The position numbers and the translations under genes were made by a program. DNA of 64,000 nucleotides from Thermotoga sp. SG1 (GTDB lineage: Bacteria > Thermotogota > Thermotogae > Thermotogales > Thermotogaceae): positions 62,001-126,000 of the forward strand of contig NZ_LNDD01000004.1 of NCBI RefSeq assembly GCF_002865985.1, read 5' to 3'. The notes under the pieces were generated by a model, which was not told the DNA's origin, did not search any database, and worked only from the letters and a program-made list of their open reading frames with translations. Of the stretch, positions 1-11,283 are shown piece after piece. Position 1 is the stretch's first letter; each line of letters begins with the position of its first letter.

Positions 1-1
1 T

Positions 2-489
2 GTGAGAGAGGCTTTGAAGAAACACACGGCGAACTGGTTTTCTCTCTCCGGGTACGATGGGCCCATCTGGGAAGATGTGGAAAAGTACAACTATCCTAAT
101 CTTCCTCTGGTTGGTACGAAGATATTCAGAATAAAGCCTGGTCCATACAACGGCCCAGACGAGTTTGCAAACTTTGCCATCGCAAGAATACTCGTGGAAT
201 GCAGCATGGATTTCATCACAAAGGATGTTTCTCAGGCACTTCCGGGTGATATAGCGGTTTTCTTTCACCCTCAAGACGTTCAAATGCCTTACCACCTCAT
301 GATCTTTGTGGGAAACCTGAACACAGCAGAACACGAGGGATGGTTTGTGTATCACACAGGACCACTCGGTGAAAATCAGGGAGAACTCAGATTTGTCAGA
401 TACTCGGAACTCGTGAATTATGATCCATCCTGGGCTCCACTGGAGATCAACCCGCACTTTCTGGGATTCTACAGGTTTAAATTTTTGAA

Positions 490-493
<4 letters not shown>
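2..493 (+). CDS. DUF1175 (YfaT-like) family protein, 5' truncated by window edge
   Basis: The frame is open from the first bases, so the N-terminus, including any signal peptide, lies outside the window; the GTG at base 2 need not be the start. The visible 163 residues carry a conserved-looking core ([12 protein letters not shown], then [10 protein letters not shown] and YHTGP) that I recognise as the DUF1175 family, exported proteins often encoded beside alpha-2-macroglobulin-like genes in other bacteria. The fold suggests an NlpC-like cell-wall or processing role, but no function is established. The TAA stop overlaps the stop of the convergent AraC gene by a few bases. Family call moderately sure; function unknown. 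Confidence 0.6.
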
Positions 494-2525
<2,032 letters not shown>

Positions 2526-2538
2526 GGTGTGAGATTAT

Positions 2539-3744
2539 ATGAAGAGAATGGGAATCCTTCTTGGAATATGTCTTGGTCTCACCAGCCTATCGATACTCCA
2601 AGGATCGGTGTTTGGAGCAGTCCTTCCATCCGTTGTAGAAGAGTTCGGTGTGGACTGGAGTGCCATGGGAGTTGCAATGAGTACCTGGGCGGTCATTTCC
2701 GCCTTCTCCCCCATGTTTTTTGGGAGGTTCGTTCACGGATTGTCTCCGATGAACTCTATTGCCCTGATCATGGTGATGCTTTCAGTTCCCACCATCCTCG
2801 TTGCTTTCGTGAAAGACTTTTTCTCCCTAAATATTGTGAGAATAGTAGAAAGTCTGGCTGTTCCCTTTTCCTATCCACTCGCTGCAAAAGTGGTTGAGAT
2901 GTATGTGGATCCCAGAAAAAGAGGGATCGCAACAGCAATATACAACACAGGTTCAATGATAGGACTTGCACTCGGGTACGTTGTTGTCGCACTCGTGAAT
3001 GGTTCCTGGAAGAGTTCCATGATCGCTGGTGGGCTTCTCGGTGTTATCTACGTTCCAGTTGCGTACCTCTTGTGGAACGGTTTTCTGGAGGCAAAAACGC
3101 AAAGAAGAACAGAGTGGAGCGGTTCTCAAAAGAAAGCACACGCTACTTTCAGGCATGTGTTCACCATCGTGCTGTGGCTTTCCCTTGGTCATTTCTCCGC
3201 CGTTTACACCTGGAACCTGATGTTCAACTGGCTATCCACCTTCCTTGTTCGCGAAGTTCAGCTGGACTATGGTTTCATCGCACTCGTTCTTGGAATCATG
3301 GCTGTTGTATCTGGCACTCTGGAGATCTTCATAGGTCTGTGGTCTGACAGGGTGAGAGGAATACGTGGAAGAGTGATACCACTGTACGCTGGCTTGCTTC
3401 CGTCAGCAGTTCTTCTGATACTTTCCACTCTCTCCGTGAGTCCCTTTTTAACGGCCATTATGATGGGACTTTCTATTCTCTTTTGGAGACTTTCAACACC
3501 TTCTTTCTGGGCGATATTTGGTGATCTCATTTCACCGGAACACTTTGAAAGGGCAAGCAACATCTACGTGGGAGCGGTTATTTTCTCCGGTATCGTTTCT
3601 TCTCTTGTGAACGGATACATAGTCTCACTGACTGGTTCGATGAAGTACGCCATACTCCTTTCTGCCTTCATACTGATTCTTTCGCCGATCTTTTTCACAG
3701 TGGGTGCCAGGATGGGTTTAAAGGAGGAAGAACATGAAAGTTGA
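2539..3744 (+). CDS. MFS transporter
   Basis: 401 residues with about 12 hydrophobic segments, the pattern of a major facilitator. The N-terminal half holds the polar loop after TM2 (FFGRFVHG) and a second charged cytoplasmic loop DPRKRGIATAIYNTGS typical of the loop between TM4 and TM5 in MFS carriers of organic anions or sugars. A central charged loop (residues about 188 to 210) separates the two six-helix halves. The start follows GAGGTGTGAGATT. Its end overlaps the next gene by 11 bases, so the two are translationally coupled. Co-location with a hydrolase and two reductases suggests uptake of a small carbonyl or ester compound, but that is inference. Confidence 0.85.
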   Translation: MKRMGILLGICLGLTSLSILQGSVFGAVLPSVVEEFGVDWSAMGVAMSTWAVISAFSPMFFGRFVHGLSPMNSIALIMVMLSVPTILVAFVKDFFSLNIVRIVESLAVPFSYPLAAKVVEMYVDPRKRGIATAIYNTGSMIGLALGYVVVALVNGSWKSSMIAGGLLGVIYVPVAYLLWNGFLEAKTQRRTEWSGSQKKAHATFRHVFTIVLWLSLGHFSAVYTWNLMFNWLSTFLVREVQLDYGFIALVLGIMAVVSGTLEIFIGLWSDRVRGIRGRVIPLYAGLLPSAVLLILSTLSVSPFLTAIMMGLSILFWRLSTPSFWAIFGDLISPEHFERASNIYVGAVIFSGIVSSLVNGYIVSLTGSMKYAILLSAFILILSPIFFTVGARMGLKEEEHES

Positions 3745-4597
3745 AGTTATCAACTTAAGGGAAGACCGTCCGGTGACGCTAACCTCCTACATCGTAAATC
3801 GCTCGAAAGAAATTTCCTGGGAAAAGAGACCCGCCGTGGTGATCTGCCCGGGTGGTGCCTTTCTTTCCACATCGGACAGGGAGGCCGAACCTGTAGCTTT
3901 GAGATTTCTTTCAAGAGGTTACAACGCGTTCGTTCTGAGGTACACCACAGCCAGTATGGGGACAGAAAAGGTGTATCCGGATGTTCTGTACGATCTTGCC
4001 AGTGCCGTTGTCACAATCAGGAGGAGAGCAGAAGACTGGAACACCGATCCTGAGAAGGTCGTGATTGTCGGCTTTTCCGCTGGAGGAGCTCTGGCCTCTC
4101 TGTACAGTATCATGTGGCACAGAAAATGGTTTTCCGAAACGCTGGACGTTTCATCCAACGTCTTGAAACCATCAGCGGTCATTCTCGCCTATCCCGGGGT
4201 GGACTATGTAAAAATGTACGAGATTTTCAAAAAACAAAGTGGTCCGGCTTCGGAGATGTTTTTCAAATCGACCATCACGGTCCTCGGTACGGAGAGTTTC
4301 TCTGTAGAATCACTCGAAGAGATCTCCGCTACCTACCACGTTGACAAAAACGTTCCGCCCACGTTCATCTGGACCACATCAGACGATGAGTATGTTCCCG
4401 TGGAGAGTGTGATCACGTACGTTCAGGCTCTTGCACAGCATGGAGTTCCTTTTGAATTCCATGTTTTTGAAAAGGGTGGGCATGGTCTATCCCTTGCAGA
4501 CAAAACAACTGCTAGAACGGACGATCAGATTAACCCACACGTGGCAAAGTGGATAGATCTTGCCTTTGAGTGGCTCGAGGAGCATCTCTGGGGGTGA
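3734..4597 (+). CDS. Alpha/beta hydrolase, acetyl-esterase/BD-FAE type
   Basis: 287 residues, predicted cytoplasmic (no signal peptide). The oxyanion-hole segment is VVICPGGAF (residues about 35 to 43), the nucleophile elbow is IVGFSAGGALAS with Ser near residue 117, Asp is likely in WTTSDDEYVPVES and His in FEKGGHGLSL. This arrangement is typical of the acetylxylan-esterase-like / lipolytic family of small esterases (Esterase/lipase COG0657). The start ATG has a strong AAAGGAGGAAGAAC site lying inside the end of the MFS gene. Deacylation of an imported sugar or ester is plausible from its neighbours; substrate not determinable from sequence. Confidence 0.85.
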   Translation: MKVEVINLREDRPVTLTSYIVNRSKEISWEKRPAVVICPGGAFLSTSDREAEPVALRFLSRGYNAFVLRYTTASMGTEKVYPDVLYDLASAVVTIRRRAEDWNTDPEKVVIVGFSAGGALASLYSIMWHRKWFSETLDVSSNVLKPSAVILAYPGVDYVKMYEIFKKQSGPASEMFFKSTITVLGTESFSVESLEEISATYHVDKNVPPTFIWTTSDDEYVPVESVITYVQALAQHGVPFEFHVFEKGGHGLSLADKTTARTDDQINPHVAKWIDLAFEWLEEHLWG

Positions 4598-4601
4598 AAT
4601 C

Positions 4602-5009
4602 ATGTTCAGCGATCTCTTTGAAAAGGGCACAAAGGCATCGAGCGATTTCTTCACCGGAACAGTCTGGGTGAAGATGCTTGTTACAGACGAGGATGGTATT
4701 TTTGACACTCAGGTATACAACGTTGTTTTCGAACCTTCTTCCAGAACTCACTGGCATTCTCATCCAGGTGGACAGATCCTGATCGTGACAAGAGGAAAAG
4801 GCTTTTACCAGGAGAAGGGAAAACCCGCTCGACCTCTTAAACCAGGAGACGTAGTGGAGATCCCACCGAATGTGGTTCACTGGCACGGTGCTGCACCGGA
4901 TGAAGAATTCGCCCACATTGGTATGAGCACCAGGGTACACCTTGGTCCTACGAAGTGGTTCGGACCTGTTACAGATGAAGAGTATAAAAGCGCAGTTGAA
5001 GAAAAATAG
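4602..5009 (+). CDS. Small cupin-domain protein
   Basis: 135 residues forming one cupin barrel. Metal-binding cupin motif 1 is RTHWHSHPGGQILIVTRGKG (two His, one Gln and the following turn) and motif 2 is GDVVEIPPNVVHWHGA. The DEEFAHIGMST tail resembles cupins paired with carboxymuconolactone decarboxylases or reductases. ATG at 4602 follows GGGGGTGAAATC only 2 bases after the hydrolase stop, so it belongs to the same transcript. Thermotoga cupins of this size have solved structures with bound metal, but their reaction is generally unassigned; enzyme (oxygen-independent isomerase/lyase) or sensor are both possible. Confidence 0.85.
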   Translation: MFSDLFEKGTKASSDFFTGTVWVKMLVTDEDGIFDTQVYNVVFEPSSRTHWHSHPGGQILIVTRGKGFYQEKGKPARPLKPGDVVEIPPNVVHWHGAAPDEEFAHIGMSTRVHLGPTKWFGPVTDEEYKSAVEEK

Positions 5010-5021
5010 GAAGTGTTAATC

Positions 5022-6261
<1,240 letters not shown>

Positions 6262-6293
6262 GTCGTTTCGACATCTCGTTTTGGAGGTGGGGG

Positions 6294-8168
6294 ATGAAGA
6301 GAAGAGCAATTACGGTATTGATAATGTTTACGATATTTCTGGTCGTTGCCCACGGTAGAAATGTTATGATTCCAGAGAAACTAAAAGAAATTCCCGATGA
6401 GTATTTTAAACCTTCGAAACAACCTGGAACGCTGACAGAGTTATATTATGACACCTATGAATCTTTTTCTTATAGCGAAAAATCAAGACCAATTAGAAAA
6501 CGCGCAATTGTGTATCTTCCGTATGGATACAACGAAAACCAAAAATACGATGTGTTCTATCTTATGCATGGTGGTTGGGGTGATGAGACCTCTATGCTTG
6601 GAACTCCTGAGAAACCATCTCCCTTAAAAAATGTCATTGATAATGCAATTGCCGCAGGTGAGATCAAACCGTTGATCATAGTATGCCCAACTTATAACAA
6701 CACGAACGAGAATGGATTGGATTCTGCTAATTTTTCTCTTGCAATGCAATTGACGAGGAATTATCCTAATGAATTATTGAACGATTTGATCCCTGCAGTC
6801 GAAGGAACGTACAGCACTTACGCTGAAAGTACATCTAAAGAAAATTTGATCGCCTCCCGTGATCATCGTGGATTCGGTGGATTTTCTATGGGGGCGGTTG
6901 CAACGTGGAGGATATTCCGTTACGCTCTCGATTACTTTCGCTATTTCTTGCCAATGAGTTGTGGAACAACTCTGAACGATGAAGAAATTTTTGCTTCTGC
7001 CGAAGGACGTGATCCGAATGATTATTTTGTTTTTGTGATGACAGGAACCAACGACTTTGCGTATGCCTATGATAAAGCCAGAGTGGATCGTATGAGAAAA
7101 TCCCCTTATTTCATTGATTTCGATGAAAGTCCTGATGGTAATTTTGCGTTTCGCGTTAAGGATGGATATTCTCATGATATGCGAGCTGCAATGGAATACA
7201 TTTATAACGGATTGAAAGTATTCTGGGGAGGTGATGAAAAGACGCAGGAAAAACAAAGAGAAAATCGGCAAGTCTCGAAAAATGATCAATCCTTTAAACC
7301 TTTCACTACAGACACAAAAATTGAAGATGTGATAAAAGATCCGTCTTTTGGAAAGTTCGGAAGGCTTCTTTTCCCGACGGATAAAAGGTATTACAGTGGA
7401 GATACCCTTGGTGAGCTCTCCCTGACATGGTATGGCAAACTTAATCCGAATAAAACAGTGGAAATCGTTAATTACTTGAAAAAACGTGTCGAGTCAGGAG
7501 ATACAATTTTCTACGACATTTATTCAGATGAAGAAAAAGTCCGGGATCCTGACAAAGAGAACACGGGGTTGTTCTTCTTTCGCGGCAACAAGGGTGCAAA
7601 AACGGCCATCATCGTTGCGGGTGGTGGATTTGCGTATGTTGGTGCGATGCAGGACAGTTTTCCACATGCTCTTGAGCTCAGCAAAATGGGGTACAACGCG
7701 TTCGCTTTAATTTATCGTCCAGATCCGCAGGCAGCCTGTGAAGATCTTGCTCGGGCGATTGCTTTTTTGCATGAAAACGCCGGCGAAATCGGAATAGATA
7801 TGGAGGACTATTCTCTCTGGGGAGGATCTGCCGGAGCACGTGTGGTGGCGTGGGTAGGAAGTTACGGGACCGAAAGCTTTGGAGAAAAGAGATATCCGCA
7901 CCCAGCGATTGTTGTTATGCAGTATACTGCTCTGTCGGAAGTGACGGGAAGAGAACCTCCTACATTTGCAGTTGTGGGAACGAATGATGCGATCGTGCCA
8001 TATAAGACGATGGTAGATAGAATCAACAAGATTAAAGCAAATGGAACCGATGCGGAAATAACGATCTTTCCAGGACTTCCACATGGATTTGGTCTTGGGG
8101 AAGGAACTATCGCTGAAGGCTGGATATATGATGCTGTAAGGTTTTGGGAAAAACACATGACACGATGA
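6294..8168 (+). CDS. Secreted two-domain esterase (feruloyl-esterase-like plus acetyl-esterase-like)
   Basis: 624 residues from ATG 6294, preceded by GGAGGTGGGGG. Residues 1 to about 20 are a signal peptide (KRRAITVLIMFTIFLVVAHG). Domain 1 (about 55 to 330) is an esterase-D/feruloyl esterase fold: AIVYLPYGYNENQKYDVFYLMHGG, nucleophile elbow GFGGFSMGAVATW. Domain 2 (about 395 to 624) is a second alpha/beta hydrolase: AIIVAGGGFAYVG, elbow LWGGSAGARVVAW, and acid/His in VVGTNDAIVPY and LPHGFGLG. Both domains keep a serine elbow. The gene is visibly richer in A and T than its neighbours, which suggests acquisition. Likely removes ferulic or acetyl groups from plant polysaccharide outside the cytoplasm (inferred). 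Confidence 0.85.
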   Translation: MKRRAITVLIMFTIFLVVAHGRNVMIPEKLKEIPDEYFKPSKQPGTLTELYYDTYESFSYSEKSRPIRKRAIVYLPYGYNENQKYDVFYLMHGGWGDETSMLGTPEKPSPLKNVIDNAIAAGEIKPLIIVCPTYNNTNENGLDSANFSLAMQLTRNYPNELLNDLIPAVEGTYSTYAESTSKENLIASRDHRGFGGFSMGAVATWRIFRYALDYFRYFLPMSCGTTLNDEEIFASAEGRDPNDYFVFVMTGTNDFAYAYDKARVDRMRKSPYFIDFDESPDGNFAFRVKDGYSHDMRAAMEYIYNGLKVFWGGDEKTQEKQRENRQVSKNDQSFKPFTTDTKIEDVIKDPSFGKFGRLLFPTDKRYYSGDTLGELSLTWYGKLNPNKTVEIVNYLKKRVESGDTIFYDIYSDEEKVRDPDKENTGLFFFRGNKGAKTAIIVAGGGFAYVGAMQDSFPHALELSKMGYNAFALIYRPDPQAACEDLARAIAFLHENAGEIGIDMEDYSLWGGSAGARVVAWVGSYGTESFGEKRYPHPAIVVMQYTALSEVTGREPPTFAVVGTNDAIVPYKTMVDRINKIKANGTDAEITIFPGLPHGFGLGEGTIAEGWIYDAVRFWEKHMTR

Positions 8169-8199
8169 TCGTTCCAAACTGAAATGGGGAGATGAAAAT

Positions 8200-8679
8200 A
8201 TGAAAGCTCTTATAGTTTACTACAGCTGGTCTGGAAATACTCGCAAAATAGCAAGGTTAATCCAGGAAATAACAGGCGGAGACATCGTTGAACTAGTTCC
8301 TGAAAGGCCCTATCCTTCTTCTTACAGGGAAACTGTCGAGCAGGCAAAAGGAGAGATAAAAACAGGCTACAAACCTCCCTTGAAGACGAAAATTGAAGGT
8401 GTCGAAAAGTATGACGTCATCTTTCTTGGAACACCGAACTGGTGGGGAACGGTGGCACCACCTGTTGCCACGTTTCTTTCCCAGTACGATCTTTCTGGAA
8501 AGAAGATTGCTCCGTTCATCAGCCATGGAGGGGGAGGAAAACAGCGAATCGTGGAGGATATAAAGAGAATGTGCCCAGGTTCAAAGGTTCTGATGGAACT
8601 TGCTGTGTATTACGATGGGGGAAGAGATCTCGAAAGGGTAGTTTCAGACTGGGTCAGAAAGGTGCTAGAATCGAACTGA
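8200..8679 (+). CDS. Flavodoxin-like protein
   Basis: 159 residues. The N-terminal FMN phosphate loop is YYSWSGNTRKIARLIQE (residues about 7 to 23); the second flavin loop is GTPNWWGTVAPPVATFL with stacked Trp residues near 86 to 87; the third region is FISHGGGGKQRI. This is the flavodoxin_4/long-loop family found as electron carriers or as small NADPH-quinone/FMN reductases. GGGGAGATGAAAAT precedes the ATG. As last small gene of the carbonyl-reducing run it may deliver electrons, but no partner is identifiable by sequence alone. Confidence 0.88.
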   Translation: MKALIVYYSWSGNTRKIARLIQEITGGDIVELVPERPYPSSYRETVEQAKGEIKTGYKPPLKTKIEGVEKYDVIFLGTPNWWGTVAPPVATFLSQYDLSGKKIAPFISHGGGGKQRIVEDIKRMCPGSKVLMELAVYYDGGRDLERVVSDWVRKVLESN

Positions 8680-8702
8680 TGAACGCACCTGGGGGAACAA
8701 AA

Positions 8703-11228
8703 ATGATCAAAAGAACGTTTTTTCTGATGGCCTTTGTGCTTGTTGTTTCATCTTTTGCGGGTGTTCTTCACTTTGAACACGCCGACATCGTCTATCCGAA
8801 AGGATACTACGAGAATGCCGTTCTTGTTGGAAATATCTTTGAGACGATAAGACCGAAAGTGATAGAACTCGTCGGGAACGATCCCGGGCGGATAACGATC
8901 GTTCTCAAAGACAGGGGCACAGTCTCCAACGGCTACACGATGCCGTTTTTTCACAGAACGATCGTGATCTACCCGTGGCCACCAGAGGGCTGGAAGCACT
9001 TTCAACTTCCGCTCGAAGACTGGTACACCTACGTTCTGATCCACGAGTTCTCGCACATGTGCCATCTCACCTACCAGGGTGATCTGGAGAAAACTCTCAC
9101 AGAGCTCACAGGACTTCCCCTTTATCCACAACTTTTCAGTGGGTTGATCGAAGGAGTTACTCTTTTCAACGAGAGCTATTTTTCTCCCTCTTCCGGAAGA
9201 CTGAACAACCCTTTCTATTCGGATGGATTGTTTTATTACTCCCTTTCGAGTTTTCCCTCTCCTTCTTACAGTGAGATAGTACCAGAAGACGACTATCGGA
9301 GAGATCTTCTCTACTACAACTTCACCGGGGGGTTTTACGAGTACCTTGTAGAAACATATGGCCTTGAAAAGGTGAAGGAGTTCTTCCGTGAGTCGTCAAA
9401 GATAGCAAGTGGTGATGCCTATAGAAAGGTTTTCGGAAAGAGTTTGAACGAGATTTACACGGACTGGATCTTCTCCCTCACAGATCTCAGCTACGATCAG
9501 GGAGATCTGATTCACACAGCAGAGAACACAAGGCTTTACAAACTTGACCTCTTCGAAAACAACCTTGTGGTTTTGAGTGAAGAGTACGGTTCTTTCACCT
9601 CTTATACGGGAATGAAAAAAGAATCGCTCAGGTTCATCGATTTTGATGGAAAGAAAGCAAAGGAGATACCTCTGGAAAACGCAATCGATGTGAAGTACGA
9701 CGATGGAAGGATCTACGCCCTCTGCAAAGAACGTTCTTTTGATCGATACGAAAACGTTCTCTGGAATGTGACAGAGAAAAAGATCATCGAAAAAGGAAAC
9801 ATAAGCGCTTTTGCCGTTCAAAATGGCAGAGTTTATCTTTCTTTCTACGATACAGAATCGATGAAAAGCAGAATAAAAGGACCACAGTTTGAGTACGTGT
9901 TCGATGGGTTCATCAGGTACATGGACGCCTCTGAAGACTACATCGCACTTTTGACGCTCGACAACAAAATCATCGTTCTGGACAGAAAAACAAAAAGGGA
10001 AGTTTCAAAAATCAACACACCGGAGATGAAGGGACCGTACGTTCGCTTCTGGAGAGACGGTGTGATCTTCGTTCAGGTAAAAGGTGACTATACTATACCG
10101 TGCTACTACGATCTGAAGGAAAAAAGGCTGTATTCTCTGGCAGAGAAAACTCTTCTCAGTGATTTCCTGGTTGAAGGTGACACTCTTTACTACATCAGCT
10201 ATGTCCCGTATGGAAAAACAGGTGGAATGGGTGTGTACAGAAAGAGCCTGAAAATGAAACCCCTGAAAACAAGCAAAGAAGATTATCACTTTTCAAAGGA
10301 AGAGACTATCTTTACCGCCTCTGACGAAACTTCGTTCAGGATAAAGAAATTTCTCAGGCCCGTTCTACACGTGTCTCTGTACTTACCAGAAGTGAGAGAG
10401 AAAGAAGTGGTTCACAACTTTTCTTTTCTTCTCGGTTTTTCCAGCGTGGAAAACGATGTTCAGTTCTTTCTCATGCCGAACGTGAACTCGAAAGACGGAT
10501 TCAGCAAGTACGTCGGATTTTCTATGGTGAAGGATTCTTTCACGGCCTATGGAAGTTATGTCTATCCACACGGAATCTACAGCCTTGGACTCTCTGTAAA
10601 CGCTGGAAAGTTGATGCTTTCTCCATCTTCTGAACTGGAACTTGGTCTGGGAATGAGTTTTGACTCGATCGGCTCTGGTGTTTCAAACCCGCTGGACGTC
10701 ATTCCAAACGTGAAATCAAAGAACGTAGGAGCTGGTCTTGGGTTAAAAACGTATCTTTTTGATCTTCCAGTTTCTCTGAGGACTTACCTTACGTTCAGCT
10801 CGGAAGATATCGAAAATCTCTTTACACTGGACAGCCTTTACTCTTTCAACGAGCTGAAAATCGCCCTGGGGAAAGAAAGCAGTCTTTCTGTGAGATTTAA
10901 CCTTCAGCTGGCAGATCTGGACACTTTAAACTATGATATATCGCTGGCACAGACACTCTTTGAAGATCGTGCAGAACTCTTCAACGGACTTGTCCTTGTG
11001 AAAAACACCGGAAACACGATCGGTATAACATCTCTTGAACTGAATGGAGGCCAGAGAGTCAACGCTCTTTACGATCACATCTTTGTGGAGACCTACACGA
11101 AGGGCTTCAAATTCTATCTAACTGCCGGGGTGTTTCTCTCCTCTTCGATGAATCCAGCCTTCTACGTCGCTTTCAGTTTCAGCCCGAACGGATTTCCCTC
11201 CTTTCCGGTTTTCATCAATCTTAAGTGA
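8703..11228 (+). CDS. Large exported protein: HEFSH metallopeptidase-like domain, propeller-like region, barrel-like C-terminus
   Basis: 841 residues from ATG 8703 (the frame is open back to 8442 inside the flavodoxin gene, but only the 8703 start gives a signal peptide, KRTFFLMAFVLVVSSFAGVL). At about residue 115 the motif VLIHEFSHMCHL gives the zinc HExxH; a downstream FNESYF may supply a third ligand as in gluzincins. Residues about 285 to 560 contain repeated short beta motifs (RFIDFDGKK, NKIIVLDRKTKR) like a TolB-type propeller. The final 270 residues alternate hydrophobic and polar residues and end in aromatic-rich strands (FYVAFSFSPNGF), as in outer-membrane barrels. Thus a possible toga-anchored protease; function inferred. 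Confidence 0.7.
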   Translation: MIKRTFFLMAFVLVVSSFAGVLHFEHADIVYPKGYYENAVLVGNIFETIRPKVIELVGNDPGRITIVLKDRGTVSNGYTMPFFHRTIVIYPWPPEGWKHFQLPLEDWYTYVLIHEFSHMCHLTYQGDLEKTLTELTGLPLYPQLFSGLIEGVTLFNESYFSPSSGRLNNPFYSDGLFYYSLSSFPSPSYSEIVPEDDYRRDLLYYNFTGGFYEYLVETYGLEKVKEFFRESSKIASGDAYRKVFGKSLNEIYTDWIFSLTDLSYDQGDLIHTAENTRLYKLDLFENNLVVLSEEYGSFTSYTGMKKESLRFIDFDGKKAKEIPLENAIDVKYDDGRIYALCKERSFDRYENVLWNVTEKKIIEKGNISAFAVQNGRVYLSFYDTESMKSRIKGPQFEYVFDGFIRYMDASEDYIALLTLDNKIIVLDRKTKREVSKINTPEMKGPYVRFWRDGVIFVQVKGDYTIPCYYDLKEKRLYSLAEKTLLSDFLVEGDTLYYISYVPYGKTGGMGVYRKSLKMKPLKTSKEDYHFSKEETIFTASDETSFRIKKFLRPVLHVSLYLPEVREKEVVHNFSFLLGFSSVENDVQFFLMPNVNSKDGFSKYVGFSMVKDSFTAYGSYVYPHGIYSLGLSVNAGKLMLSPSSELELGLGMSFDSIGSGVSNPLDVIPNVKSKNVGAGLGLKTYLFDLPVSLRTYLTFSSEDIENLFTLDSLYSFNELKIALGKESSLSVRFNLQLADLDTLNYDISLAQTLFEDRAELFNGLVLVKNTGNTIGITSLELNGGQRVNALYDHIFVETYTKGFKFYLTAGVFLSSSMNPAFYVAFSFSPNGFPSFPVFINLK

Positions 11229-11283
11229 TAAAATATTTATTAGAAAAGACCCACAATGTCACAACGGAAAGGAGGCGGCAGGG

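Noticed and set aside
8442-8702. Upstream extension of the exported metallopeptidase-like gene into the flavodoxin gene
   Set aside because: The extension is the flavodoxin gene in another frame; the signal peptide starts at 8703.
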